Of a stretch of 30,106 nt of DNA, positions 8,009 to 16,591 are shown piece after piece. Source of the DNA: Nitrospiraceae bacterium UBA2166 (GTDB lineage: Bacteria; Nitrospirota; Nitrospiria; Nitrospirales; UBA2166). The DNA is taken from positions 1,612 through 31,717 of the forward strand of contig DCWI01000025.1 of the NCBI GenBank assembly GCA_002328825.1, read 5' to 3'. Position 1 is the first letter of the stretch; each line of letters starts with the position of its first letter. The translations under genes were made by a program, and so were the position numbers. The notes beneath the pieces are model-generated. The model did not search any database. It was not told where the DNA came from and saw nothing but the letters and a program-made list of their open reading frames with translations.

Positions 8009-8344
8009 CTATGACGCATAACGCATCGTCTGTGAAAAAAGATGAATGATGACCACACCAGCGACAATTAGCCCCATACCGAAAATGGCCGGAGCATCAA
8101 GAGCCTGATTGAATACTATCACACCGATAAGAGCGATCAATGTAATCCCAATGCCAGACCACACTGCATAAGCAATACCTAGAGGAATCGTCCGAAGCAC
8201 CAGGCTGAGGAAGTAAAATGCCGTACTGTATCCAAACACAACTACAACACTTGGAATGAATTTCGTAAATTCACTCGAGGATTTCAATGCAGTTGTTCCA
8301 ATCACTTCAGCCACGATCGCAATCAACAGATAAACATATGCCAT
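8009..8344 (-). CDS. SMR-family multidrug efflux protein (EmrE/QacE type)
   Basis: 111 residues with four hydrophobic helices, the normal SMR size. These inner-membrane dimers exchange protons for cationic drugs or, in the Gdx branch, guanidinium. The essential membrane Glu is Glu13 in MAYVYLLIAIVAEVIGT, and the conserved loop GIAYAVWSGIG is intact with its Trp. The frame opens 20 codons earlier, but I chose the ATG at 8344: GGAGGA stands 8 nt before it, and the family's N-terminus begins exactly there. It sits alone, 151 nt downstream of the surA-like gene. The Qac versus Gdx subtype cannot be settled by eye, although the AYAVWSG loop is shared with EmrE. Confidence 0.92.
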   Translation of the reverse strand: MAYVYLLIAIVAEVIGTTALKSSSEFTKFIPSVVVVFGYSTAFYFLSLVLRTIPLGIAYAVWSGIGITLIALIGVIVFNQALDAPAIFGMGLIVAGVVIIHLFSQTMRYAS

Positions 8345-8495
8345 AACCCCATTCCTCCGTAACCTACTCTCACAATACATTCTTGCGACCGCACGCCGGT
8401 CCAATAAAACAACGCTTGACGGATTGCAATATGAGAAGCGACACTTGCCTTAAAAGCTCAGTAAAACAAGAAAGCCTCAGATGCTTTTTAAATGC

Positions 8496-9548
8496 CTACT
8501 CAAACCGAACTTCAATGAATGCAGTGTCTTTCAGTTCATTTAACCACTCTTGATAGACTTGCTGCGATTGTTCGCGAAGTAATTTGCTCTCAATCTCTTC
8601 TTTGACTTCCTCAAATCCTTTAAAACCGGCTGGTTTCTTCTCATCAACACGAATAATATGAAACCCTACAGGAGATTCAATTATCTGCCCAATCTCGCCA
8701 GGGTCAAGGAGGTCAATACTCTGTTCCATCTGAGGCAAAAGGGATCCGCGTATCATGACTCCAAGGCTGCCGCCATGTTTTGCCTCTGGGCCATCTGAAT
8801 AGTCCTTAGCAAGCTCTTCAAATGGCCGTCCATTTTTAATTTCATTGAGTACATGCTCTGATCGTAGGTGAGCCTTTTCAAGACTACCAGAGTCACTTAC
8901 ACTTAACATGATCTGGCTAATGCTAACCTCCCCTGGAATGCGAAACTCTTCTTGATTGGAATTGTAGTATTCACGAAGTGAGTTTTCTGGTATCAGGAGG
9001 GTGTTCCGAATTTTTTGTTGGTATACCCTCATTAAAAGAAGCTGTTCTTTTGCCTCTTTGCGGTCACTTGCCGTGGGTGTCGTAGCAGGATCTTCACCAC
9101 GCCGTGCCCGTATGTCCTGAGCAGTTGAGTCAACTTCACGATCACTAACACTCAATCGCATCGCTTGTGCCTGCTGGAGTTGGAGCTTTCGCTCAATCAT
9201 AGAAACCAATAATTTATATCGGGCTTGCTTTACCTGTTTCAAAAGCTCCTCTCCAGCAAACTGCGTGTTTAGTTGAGGCATGAATGTTGCAATTTCTTGG
9301 TCAAGTTCTGAAAGTGTAATCACGTCATCATTGACAATGGCGGCAATACGATCTTTGGTGTCTACACCATCTTGCGCAAAGGTATTAACAATAGACAGTG
9401 AGGTGGAAAAAAAAATGATAATGATGAGAACGATAGAGCTTGTAACGAGGTAACAATACGTGTTGGGCAATGTCACAGGGAGAAAAGAGCAGGGCACTTC
9501 CCGTGAGATATTAAGCCTTACAAGAATACTGAAAGACTCTTTGAGCAT
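8496..9548 (-). CDS. SurA-like periplasmic peptidyl-prolyl isomerase (PpiC/parvulin)
   Basis: 350 residues from the ATG at 9548. A hydrophobic stretch (~34-52) ending near TFAQD looks like a signal peptide. It is followed by a SurA_N-like chaperone region beginning DRIAAIVNDDVITLSELDQEI, then one parvulin domain with the typical ISQIMLSV, FEELAKDYSDGPEAKHGGSLG and SPVGFHIIRVDEK blocks. E. coli SurA has two parvulin domains; here there is one. The ATG lies 4 nt after the mfd stop. The pre-hydrophobic region is long, and an in-frame GTG at 9476 would give a more usual signal peptide, so the start is uncertain. Likely role: folding of outer-membrane proteins in the periplasm. Confidence 0.88.
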   Translation of the reverse strand: MLKESFSILVRLNISREVPCSFLPVTLPNTYCYLVTSSIVLIIIIFFSTSLSIVNTFAQDGVDTKDRIAAIVNDDVITLSELDQEIATFMPQLNTQFAGEELLKQVKQARYKLLVSMIERKLQLQQAQAMRLSVSDREVDSTAQDIRARRGEDPATTPTASDRKEAKEQLLLMRVYQQKIRNTLLIPENSLREYYNSNQEEFRIPGEVSISQIMLSVSDSGSLEKAHLRSEHVLNEIKNGRPFEELAKDYSDGPEAKHGGSLGVMIRGSLLPQMEQSIDLLDPGEIGQIIESPVGFHIIRVDEKKPAGFKGFEEVKEEIESKLLREQSQQVYQEWLNELKDTAFIEVRFE

Positions 9549-9552
9549 TGTG

Positions 9553-12500
9553 CTACGAAGTAATTTCCGCAACTTGCTCACGATCAGACACACCAATCAT
9601 GGTGTTGAGAGACTGCCGAAGTACCTGGAACGTTTGAGTCCATTCCTTTGAAGCAATAAGGATTTCGATCGTTTGGGGTGTTGGGAAGCGCACCATATCA
9701 CCATGCTGCTGAATTAATGCTGGGATAGCATCGACAGAAGGAGAAGCTCCTACTGAAAAATTACATGTGATAGCGCGAGTGCTAACCTCACATCGTTCTA
9801 AACCCAAAGTTTTCGCGAGGAGTTTAATTTCCATAACTTGAAAAAGATGTTCAAGGGAATCAGGAATCGGCCCATAGCGATCGAGAATTTCCCCATGGAG
9901 CAATGCAAGGTCGCTAACTTTCGCACTTGATGACAGCCGTTTGTAAAGAGCTAAGCGTTGATGAACATCGGAAACATATTCAGCCGCAATATAGGCTGAT
10001 ACTGGAAGCTTTATCTGAGGTTCACGAGGCTCATTTACAACTTCACCTCGTCGTTGTCGTACAGCCTGTTCCAACATTTGAACATACAATTCAAATCCCA
10101 CGGCCTCTATTTGCCCAGACTGTTGCTTCCCCAACAAATTTCCTGCACCTCGAATCTCAAGATCTCGTGCGGCAATACGAAACCCCGACCCCATTTCACA
10201 AAACTCGTTGATAGCTTCCAGCCTTAGTTTCGCAGTATCCGATATAATGGCTTCACTTGGAACAAGCATATAGGCATAACCTTGTTCACCAGAACGCCCT
10301 ACACGCCCCCGTAATTGATATAATTGTGCAAGCCCAAATTGATCAGCTCGGTTGATAATAATCGTATTTGCGGAAGGAATATCAAGCCCAGATTGAATAA
10401 TTGCAGTCGCAACAAGGACTGTTATATCTCCGCTAAGGAAACGCAGCATAACCGCTTCAAGTGCACGAGTATTCATTTGCCCATGAGCAATACCAATACT
10501 AGCGTCTGGAACTAACTCCCTTAACCACATACCAATCTGCTCAATAGTCATAACTTTATTGTGGACAAAAAATACTTGGCCTCCTCGATTTAATTCCCAT
10601 TGAATAGCTTCACGTATGACACGATCATTTTTTCGAACAACTTGCGTTTTAATCGCAAGGCGCCCTTCCGGATGCGTGTCAATAATCGAAATATCCCGTA
10701 AGGAAGACATAGAAAGTTGCAGTGTACGAGGGATTGGAGTAGCCGTTAAAGTAAGCACATCAACCGAATGAAACAGTTGTTTGAATCGCTCTTTGTGACG
10801 AACACCAAACCATTGTTCCTCATCAATAATCGCCAAGCCAAGATCTTTAAATATAATATCTTTTTGTAACAAACGGTGCGTTCCAATTAAAATATCAATA
10901 ATACCAACCTTGACATCATTGATCACAATTTGCTGCTCTTTGCGAGACTGAAAACGGCTTATAATTCCAACACGTACAGGGAAGGGAGCAAATCGGCGCG
11001 AAAAATTCTCAAAATGCTGATTAGCCAATAATGTTGTTGGGACAAGAACAGCAACTTGCCTATTATCAAGCACAGCCTTAAATGCTGCACGCATGGCAAC
11101 TTCTGTTTTTCCATAGCCAACGTCGCCACATACCAGTCTGTCCATAGGACGTGAGGATTCCATGTTTCGCTTAACATCTTCAATTGCCGTCAACTGGCCT
11201 GAGGTCGCTTCGTATTCAAATGCCGCATCAAATTCATGTGAAAGAATTGAATCTTGAGAGTATCCGACACCTTCAACGAGTTCACGACGCGAGTAAAGAT
11301 CCAGGAGTTCTTCAGTCATATCCTCGATACTTTTCTTCACCCTACTTTTTGTTTGACTCCACCGTGTTCCACGAAGAGTATCCAAAGATGGGGTATGACC
11401 CTCTTGACATTGATAACGCTGAACCTGATTCATGCGATCAAGAGGAACATACACAACATCATTTCCCGCATACTCAATCATAAAAAATTCTTGCTCGTAT
11501 CCTTGAATTTCAAGGCGCCGAAGCCCAGCATACCGACCAATTCCATATTCCACATACACAACAAAACTTCCCAATTCAATATCCTCGATCAAGGGAAGGA
11601 AATGCGCACTCTTCAAGTGTCGTTGTGAAGAACGCGATATTAATTTCGCAAACAAGTCTTCTTCGCGAAGGATCGCCCCAAAACCTTCCATGAGAAAACC
11701 ACTCGACAAAATGCCATATGCAAGATAAATTGGACCACCTGCCATGTGAGACCCTAGAGTGACTTGATGATGTGCATGCCATAACTTGGCCGGAACATCA
11801 TGCTCAGCAAACAACGTACACAATCGATCTGCTTGGCCATAACTTCGCGCGACGACAACGACAGATCCACGAGAACGAAGCTCCTTAATAAGTTTTATAA
11901 CCGATAAAAACGGCGCGCCGTGCACACCAAACCCAACACTCTCTGGTGATCGACACTCCATATGAATTGAGGTATCGGTATAGGCTCCTTCGCGATAAAT
12001 GGATCGCTCGGTGGCATGGGGAATCGTTTCAGTAACGATAACTGTCCGGCCATCCTTCGCTGTACCAATTGACTCCCAAGAAAGATACAACATTTCAGGA
12101 GATGTCGCGGGTTCACTCCATTCTTCGATGGCCTGCATCATAAGATTATCGGCCTGTTGTCGAAGCTCATGAGGCTCATTCAAAACAACAATTGGTGGAT
12201 CAAGGCAGTAGTCTGTTAGCGCATTCATCGTGCCATAGTATTGAGGAATCTGCCATTCAATGTTTGGCGGCAATGGCCTGTCCAAAAGTGCCTCAAGAAT
12301 ATACTCCCGTGCCGGTAACATTACTGCTTTGGGTTGTTCATGAGCTGAAATTTGGGAATTGGGATCAAACAGTCGAATTGACTCTAGTGTATCCCCAAGA
12401 AATTCAAGCCTCACAGGTTCATCGTGGGCAGTTGAAAAAAGATCGACGATCCCTCCTCTAACGCTAAACTCTCCATGATTCTGTACGATTGAGACATTGC

Positions 12501-13014
12501 GATACCCTAATCGTAAACAACGGTTAATGAAGACTTCTCTCTCCAGATAATCTCCTGGATGGAGTTCAAGATATGATGAAGCAAATGTGGCTTTCGGAAT
12601 TGTACGTCGCAAAATACTTGAAATGCTACTCACAACGACTGTTGGATCGCCTTGAGTTAATTGATAAAGAGTCCTCATGCGCAATGCAACGAGATTTACT
12701 GCTGGAATTCCGGGTTGATACGGAGAGAGGTCCCAATCTGGAAATCGATGAATCGGCAATATAGGAAGGTTGAAAAAATCCCTGAAAAATACTAGATCAG
12801 CGTATATGGCATCGGCTGCGATTTCAGAACGTGTAACAATCAACATTGTTCGAGAGGTGCGCTGAGCTAATCGAAGCAGCAGTAAAGATTTTGCGGATCT
12901 GGTATATCCCGTAATTATCGGAAGATGGGCGCCTTGCTTTTGAACACTGTCAAGCTGAACAAGCAAAGCATCAAATCCTGCAACCGCCCTAGCGTTTGTC
13001 ACAGCACTTGACAC
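9553..13014 (-). CDS. mfd: Transcription-repair coupling factor Mfd
   Basis: 1153 residues, full length. Mfd displaces RNA polymerase stalled at DNA lesions and recruits UvrA. The UvrB-like N-terminal domains are at ~20-350. The RNA-polymerase-interacting (CarD-like) domain is at ~477-535, with the block VYVEYGIGRYAGL. The RecG-like translocase has Walker A GDVGYGKT (630-637), DEEQ box (731-734), TATPIPRT (757-764), and a later helicase lobe with the QLYQLRGRVGRS block. The C-terminal ~150 residues match the UvrA-masking D7 domain. The GTG start shares its first G with the stop of the heptose adenylyltransferase gene (TAGTG), implying translational coupling. The end is 4 nt from the next start. 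Confidence 0.98.
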   Translation of the reverse strand: MSSAVTNARAVAGFDALLVQLDSVQKQGAHLPIITGYTRSAKSLLLLRLAQRTSRTMLIVTRSEIAADAIYADLVFFRDFFNLPILPIHRFPDWDLSPYQPGIPAVNLVALRMRTLYQLTQGDPTVVVSSISSILRRTIPKATFASSYLELHPGDYLEREVFINRCLRLGYRNVSIVQNHGEFSVRGGIVDLFSTAHDEPVRLEFLGDTLESIRLFDPNSQISAHEQPKAVMLPAREYILEALLDRPLPPNIEWQIPQYYGTMNALTDYCLDPPIVVLNEPHELRQQADNLMMQAIEEWSEPATSPEMLYLSWESIGTAKDGRTVIVTETIPHATERSIYREGAYTDTSIHMECRSPESVGFGVHGAPFLSVIKLIKELRSRGSVVVVARSYGQADRLCTLFAEHDVPAKLWHAHHQVTLGSHMAGGPIYLAYGILSSGFLMEGFGAILREEDLFAKLISRSSQRHLKSAHFLPLIEDIELGSFVVYVEYGIGRYAGLRRLEIQGYEQEFFMIEYAGNDVVYVPLDRMNQVQRYQCQEGHTPSLDTLRGTRWSQTKSRVKKSIEDMTEELLDLYSRRELVEGVGYSQDSILSHEFDAAFEYEATSGQLTAIEDVKRNMESSRPMDRLVCGDVGYGKTEVAMRAAFKAVLDNRQVAVLVPTTLLANQHFENFSRRFAPFPVRVGIISRFQSRKEQQIVINDVKVGIIDILIGTHRLLQKDIIFKDLGLAIIDEEQWFGVRHKERFKQLFHSVDVLTLTATPIPRTLQLSMSSLRDISIIDTHPEGRLAIKTQVVRKNDRVIREAIQWELNRGGQVFFVHNKVMTIEQIGMWLRELVPDASIGIAHGQMNTRALEAVMLRFLSGDITVLVATAIIQSGLDIPSANTIIINRADQFGLAQLYQLRGRVGRSGEQGYAYMLVPSEAIISDTAKLRLEAINEFCEMGSGFRIAARDLEIRGAGNLLGKQQSGQIEAVGFELYVQMLEQAVRQRRGEVVNEPREPQIKLPVSAYIAAEYVSDVHQRLALYKRLSSSAKVSDLALLHGEILDRYGPIPDSLEHLFQVMEIKLLAKTLGLERCEVSTRAITCNFSVGASPSVDAIPALIQQHGDMVRFPTPQTIEILIASKEWTQTFQVLRQSLNTMIGVSDREQVAEITS

Positions 13015-13496
13015 TACAAGGCCGCCCGAATGCGCTCAATCAGAATCGTGGTGGATATGGCAGGTACCTCCGGGAGCGATACGACCGATCCACCTCGTTT
13101 CTCAACCACCTCACGACCAATGATTTCTTGAGGGTTCCAATCAGCACTTTTCACCAAAACATCTGGCTGCACGACAGTAATAACTCGCAAGGGATCAGGC
13201 TCTGGGAAAATGACAATATAATCTACACAAATTAGGGCTGCCAAGATTTCACTTCGTTGATTCTCTGGAGTAATTGGCCTCTGTGATCCTTTAATCTGAC
13301 TTACAGAAAGATCACTGTTAAGACCAACAACCAGTATTTCACCGAGATGACGTGCAGCTTGAAGAGAGCGTACGTGACCAACATGAAGCAAATCAAAGCA
13401 ACCGTTAGTAAAAACAATCCTCTGACCTTGAACCCGACAGCGTTCCAAGATTACGGAAAGTTCTTCGAGTATTACATTTTTTTTACTCATAGCCAT
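13014..13496 (-). CDS. hldE: D-glycero-beta-D-manno-heptose 1-phosphate adenylyltransferase
   Basis: 160 residues, corresponding to the C-terminal domain of E. coli HldE (RfaE2). It transfers AMP to heptose 1-phosphate to make ADP-heptose for the LPS core. The nucleotidyltransferase signature FTNGCFDLLHVGH (29-41) holds the HxGH catalytic motif (38-41), and VKSADWNPQEIIG and STTILIERI are family blocks. There is no kinase domain, so the heptose kinase must be encoded elsewhere, as in bacteria with split rfaE1/rfaE2; the name hldC is also used for the split enzyme. The ATG lacks a strong ribosome-binding site; a second ATG two codons on is an alternative. The stop overlaps the mfd start. Confidence 0.95.
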   Translation of the reverse strand: MAMSKKNVILEELSVILERCRVQGQRIVFTNGCFDLLHVGHVRSLQAARHLGEILVVGLNSDLSVSQIKGSQRPITPENQRSEILAALICVDYIVIFPEPDPLRVITVVQPDVLVKSADWNPQEIIGREVVEKRGGSVVSLPEVPAISTTILIERIRAAL

Positions 13497-13592
13497 TTGG
13501 CCGCGATGATTTCAGGTTAGCATAGGGAGCATGCGACATCAATTTGCCCCCGAGTGTACAGAACAGGGAAGTAAGAGAATGTTGGCGTAACT

Positions 13593-14057
13593 TTAGGATA
13601 CGGAAAAGGTTAAAACCATGCCAAGGTGAAGGTTTTCTTCTGCGTATCGACCAGCGGAAATTTCGAGCGCAAATGAGGATACATGGATGGGGTAATAAAG
13701 CGGACACGGAGTAGTTATGCAGGGTTGCATATGTTCCGCAACATCAACAATGACACCCTCAGCATCTAACCACAGGACATCAAGGGGAATAAGCGTATTT
13801 TTCATCCAAAACGGCCAGATCTTTTCATGTGTAAATACAAATAACATTCCACGATCTCTTGGCAAATGATTTCGATGCATCAGGCCTTCTTCTCGTAAAT
13901 GGTCGGTATCGGCTATTTCAACAAAAAACTGTGCCCCATTGGGGAGAGTCACTGGCAATAATCCCTCATCCATGCCGCTATCGCTTGCAACACAGCCCAG
14001 GGCAAGGACACACAGGATCACTACAGATGTGACAAGAAATGGCATTCTGAAATACAT
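13593..14057 (-). CDS. DUF192 family exported protein
   Basis: 154 residues. After a hydrophobic N-terminal segment (VTSVVILCVLALGCVAS), the mature part is a complete DUF192 domain: FFVEIADTDHLREEGLMHRN, RGMLFVF, PFWMKNTLIPLDVLWLD and a C-terminal hydrophobic strand region. The function of this small beta-barrel family is not established. The ALGC site resembles a lipobox but has Ala instead of Leu at -3, so lipoprotein processing is possible and ordinary signal cleavage is the alternative. It is the most upstream gene of the leftward hldE-mfd-surA group, with 96 nt before hldE. The start is the ATG at 14057; an ATG four codons later is equally possible. Confidence 0.88.
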   Translation of the reverse strand: MYFRMPFLVTSVVILCVLALGCVASDSGMDEGLLPVTLPNGAQFFVEIADTDHLREEGLMHRNHLPRDRGMLFVFTHEKIWPFWMKNTLIPLDVLWLDAEGVIVDVAEHMQPCITTPCPLYYPIHVSSFALEISAGRYAEENLHLGMVLTFSVS

Positions 14058-14139
14058 TGTCTATAGTCTTGGACGAAACGCTTTACATGTCAAGAGTCAG
14101 TACAAAGTAGATTATTTACCCACAATCATGTGCAAGCAC

Positions 14140-14168
14140 TTCAAATGTAATGCATTCGCTAATTTGAA
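14140..14168. promoter_or_regulatory. 7-bp inverted repeat in the divergent murJ/DUF192 region
   Basis: TTCAAAT (14140-14146) and ATTTGAA (14162-14168) are exact inverted copies 15 nt apart. They lie in the 262-nt divergent intergenic region and could be an operator. The arms are AT-rich, so chance is plausible. Confidence 0.2.
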
Positions 14169-14208
14169 TAGTCTCCTCAGGTTCTAAAACAGCTCACAAC
14201 TCTCTACT

Positions 14209-14236
14209 TTGAAGGATTACGACTCACTCATATATA
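14209..14236 (+). promoter_or_regulatory. Candidate promoter of murJ
   Basis: TTGAAG (14209-14214), 16-nt spacer, TATATA (14231-14236). Both boxes match the sigma70 consensus at 4 of 6 positions. A start near 14243 would leave a leader of about 75 nt. Confidence 0.35.
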
Positions 14237-14319
14237 GATTCTTTGCACGTACTTGGATACAATCTCGCGGCGGGAGAAAATCAGTCGCTACTCTCACATC
14301 ATAATCTAAAAGGAATCTA

Positions 14320-15918
14320 TTGCCACAGCCCCTACCACCACACCCTCCTCCAATTCCACCAACATGCGAAGAAGGACGCATCCTGCGCGCGTCCGTCCTG
14401 ATTAGTGGGGCAACACTTCTTAGCCGAATCTTAGGGTTTGCTCGTGACATTGTTCTTGCGAGATTTTTTGGAGCAGGGATGGCAGCAGACGCATTTTTTG
14501 TTGCATATCGCATTCCCAATATGCTTCGCGAATTATTTGCTGAAGGATCAATGGCTGCTGCCTTTATTCCAGTATTTAGCGAATATATAAAAAAGAAGTC
14601 ACCCAAGGACACAAAAGAACTTGCTAACACAGCCTTTACAACCCTTCTGTTTCTTCTGACCTTAGTTTGCATTCTTGGTATCATAGGTGCCCCTGCAATA
14701 ATATACGTAATTGCTCTAGGGTTCGCTGACAACCCTGAAAAACAAGCACTGACAATTCAACTCACCCGAATGATGTTCCCGTACCTTATTCTCATAGGCC
14801 TGTCTGCGCTTGTCATGGGTATCCTAAATAGTGTTCGAAGTTTTGCAGCACCAGCATTTGCTCCCGTGATGTTCAACCTTACCATCATTGCCTGTGCCTT
14901 TTTTCTAGCACCTCAACTGGAAAATCCAATTTATGGGATTGCTGTTGGTGTCGTTTTGGGGGGGGCAGCTCAGTTTTTTATTCAACTCCCTCATCTTCGA
15001 CGAGCAAACTTTCCTCTGTCTTTCCATTGGAATCTCCAGCACCCAGGAGTTAAACGTATTGGAACACTTATCATTCCCACCATATTTGGCCTTGGAATCA
15101 CCCAGGCAAACCTTCTCATCAACACCATCCTCGCCTCCTTCCTTGCTACGGGAAGCATTACATTTCTTTTCTACGGAATGCGACTTATCCACTTTCCACT
15201 TGGACTCGTAGGAATTGCCTTAGCAACTGCTATCCTTCCATCACTGAGCGCGCTCACGGCTGACGATGCACATGACAAACTAAACAGCCGCATCGAATTC
15301 GGTTTGCGCCACGTATTTTTCTTGATGATTCCGGCGACCGTTGGACTCATTATGCTTAGAACACCACTGATCCATCTTTTTTTCGAACACGGAGAATTTA
15401 CCGCGGAAGCTACGACTGGAACAGCAATTGCAGTAGCATTTTATGCAATCGGTCTGTGGGCTTTTGGTTCTATTCGAATTGTAACTTCGGCTTTTTACGC
15501 GTTGCAAGACACGCGCACGCCAGTACGAGTTGCAATGCTTGCGTTATTCTGCAACGTCACTCTTTCCCTCGCCCTTATAGGCCCACTTAAACATGGAGGG
15601 TTGGCTTTGGCAACATCAATTGCCACTATGCTCAATGTCACCATCCTTCTCTTTTTTCTAGTCAAGAGGATAGGGCCTCTGGACTGGCAAGCACTCATAC
15701 GCTCACTACTCCGAACTATTGTTGCAAGCGCTGTCATCGCTATCATTTGTCGGTGGATTGCCATACACGACCTGTGGATCCAGCCTGGAAACTGGACCGC
15801 AAAAGCAATTATTCTTGGTACAGGAGTGCTAGTTAGCATTGTCACGTATATTGGGATACATATTCTTATGCGTTCGCCAGAACTTGCCGCACTACGACGT
15901 GCATTTGTAAAACAGTGA
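14320..15918 (+). CDS. murJ: Lipid II flippase MurJ (MviN)
   Basis: 532 residues, typical MurJ length, with about 14 hydrophobic helices. MurJ moves lipid-linked peptidoglycan precursors across the inner membrane. The start of the first helix, SGATLLSRILGFARDIVLA, with the following DAFFVAYRIPNMLRELFAEG, is diagnostic, as are the later PLGLVGIALATAILPSLS and FYALQDTRTPV blocks. It opens with a TTG preceded by AAAAGGA at 5 nt. The first 15 residues are unusually Pro-rich (PQPLPPHPPPIPP) before the conserved domain. No ATG in this frame lies near the N-terminus, which supports the TTG. Confidence 0.95.
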   Translation: MPQPLPPHPPPIPPTCEEGRILRASVLISGATLLSRILGFARDIVLARFFGAGMAADAFFVAYRIPNMLRELFAEGSMAAAFIPVFSEYIKKKSPKDTKELANTAFTTLLFLLTLVCILGIIGAPAIIYVIALGFADNPEKQALTIQLTRMMFPYLILIGLSALVMGILNSVRSFAAPAFAPVMFNLTIIACAFFLAPQLENPIYGIAVGVVLGGAAQFFIQLPHLRRANFPLSFHWNLQHPGVKRIGTLIIPTIFGLGITQANLLINTILASFLATGSITFLFYGMRLIHFPLGLVGIALATAILPSLSALTADDAHDKLNSRIEFGLRHVFFLMIPATVGLIMLRTPLIHLFFEHGEFTAEATTGTAIAVAFYAIGLWAFGSIRIVTSAFYALQDTRTPVRVAMLALFCNVTLSLALIGPLKHGGLALATSIATMLNVTILLFFLVKRIGPLDWQALIRSLLRTIVASAVIAIICRWIAIHDLWIQPGNWTAKAIILGTGVLVSIVTYIGIHILMRSPELAALRRAFVKQ

Positions 15919-15982
15919 TAGAAATCTCATCAAATTAAAAACCTCTCGCAATAAATCAATCCTCCCTTGACTTTTCCTCCGC

Positions 15983-16279
15983 ATGAAAGGAACATTGGGA
16001 GTGTCTCAAAAATCGCTACAGCAAGATGAAACTCTCGAAGAGTCACTAGAAGCTAAAGTCGCGGAGTTTGCCAATAGGATGACCCAATGTGGAGCGCGAA
16101 ACCTTCACTCCTTACTCATCCGCGCAGTTGAAAAATCTCTCATTACCAAAATCCTCATCGAAATGAAATGGAATCAGGTACAAGCTGCACATGTCCTTGG
16201 ATTAAATCGAAATACCCTTCGCACTAAGATTCGCGATCTTCGAATCCATCGTCCAAAAGTTGAAGAAAAAACACCCTAG
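15983..16279 (+). CDS. Fis-family DNA-binding protein
   Basis: 98 residues, the same length as E. coli Fis. The C-terminal ~45 residues form a Fis/NtrC-type helix-turn-helix (NQVQAAHVLGLNRNTLRTKI). The N-terminal part is helical and charged, without the ATPase or receiver domains of enhancer-binding proteins. It may be a nucleoid-associated or local regulator; targets are unknown. It starts 64 nt after murJ. The ATG has no ribosome-binding site, whereas an in-frame GTG at about 16001 has AAAGGA 9 nt upstream and would remove six residues, so the start is uncertain. Confidence 0.8.
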   Translation: MKGTLGVSQKSLQQDETLEESLEAKVAEFANRMTQCGARNLHSLLIRAVEKSLITKILIEMKWNQVQAAHVLGLNRNTLRTKIRDLRIHRPKVEEKTP

Positions 16280-16375
16280 TATTAATCTCAGTAAGCAACA
16301 GATATCACTTTAGATTTAGCACGTGAGTCACTCTGGCATGCTATGTCAAAATTCTCTTGTTGTACGGCTGTTCCC

Positions 16376-16404
16376 TTGACCAGGCAGGGTTAGATTGATA
16401 TATT
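16376..16404 (+). promoter_or_regulatory. Sigma70-type promoter for tRNA-Val and the thrS operon
   Basis: TTGACC (16376-16381), exactly 17 nt, TATATT (16399-16404). Both boxes match the consensus at 5 of 6 positions. It lies 70 nt before tRNA-Val, in the only sizeable gap upstream of thrS-infC-rpmI-rplT, and is the best promoter match in the window. Confidence 0.65.
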
Positions 16405-16475
16405 CAGGTAGTATTTTATGGCTCTAGTATGCAAATGACACCTTCCACCTGCTCTTCTCGATAACGGCATGGTTT

Positions 16476-16550
16476 AGGCGCGTAGCTCAGGGGGAGAGCG
16501 CTACCTTGACACGGTAGAAGTCGGCGGTTCAAAACCGCCCGCGCCTACCA
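16476..16550 (+). tRNA. tRNA-Val(GAC)
   Basis: A complete cloverleaf can be drawn. Acceptor strands are AGGCGCG (16476-16482) and CGCGCCT (16540-16546), and the D arm is GCTCAGGGGGAGAGC. The anticodon stem CTACC/GGTAG encloses TTGACAC with anticodon GAC. The T arm is GGCGGTTCAAAACCGCC. Discriminator A16547 and encoded CCA (16548-16550) follow. It lies 41 nt before thrS. Confidence 0.96.
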
Positions 16551-16570
16551 CTGTATTTTCAGCGACTCAC

Positions 16571-16580
16571 CCACCTCCTT
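16571..16580 (+). promoter_or_regulatory. Anti-Shine-Dalgarno decamer in the thrS leader
   Basis: CCACCTCCTT occupies the place where a ribosome-binding site for thrS (ATG 16592) should be, but it is the complement of one. Its CACCTCCTT part equals the conserved 3' tail of 16S rRNA. It is also an exact 10-nt complement of the infC ribosome-binding site (18552-18561). Regulatory pairing is inference. Confidence 0.4.
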
Positions 16581-16591
16581 CACCAAATGCG

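Noticed and set aside
1..8500. Possible island integrated at tRNA-Gly
   Set aside because: I found no second copy of the tRNA 3' end, no integrase and no mobile-element gene. The sugar-acid cassette is accessory in content, but boundaries are not visible.
11254..11628. Open frames of 90-124 codons opposite mfd
   Set aside because: mfd is conserved over its whole length on the other strand; these are out-of-frame readings of it.
14062..14093. TTGACA with TATAGA (minus strand) as promoter of the DUF192 gene
   Set aside because: The boxes are 22 nt apart, and transcription would start at or inside the gene. The TTGACA may still matter with a different -10.
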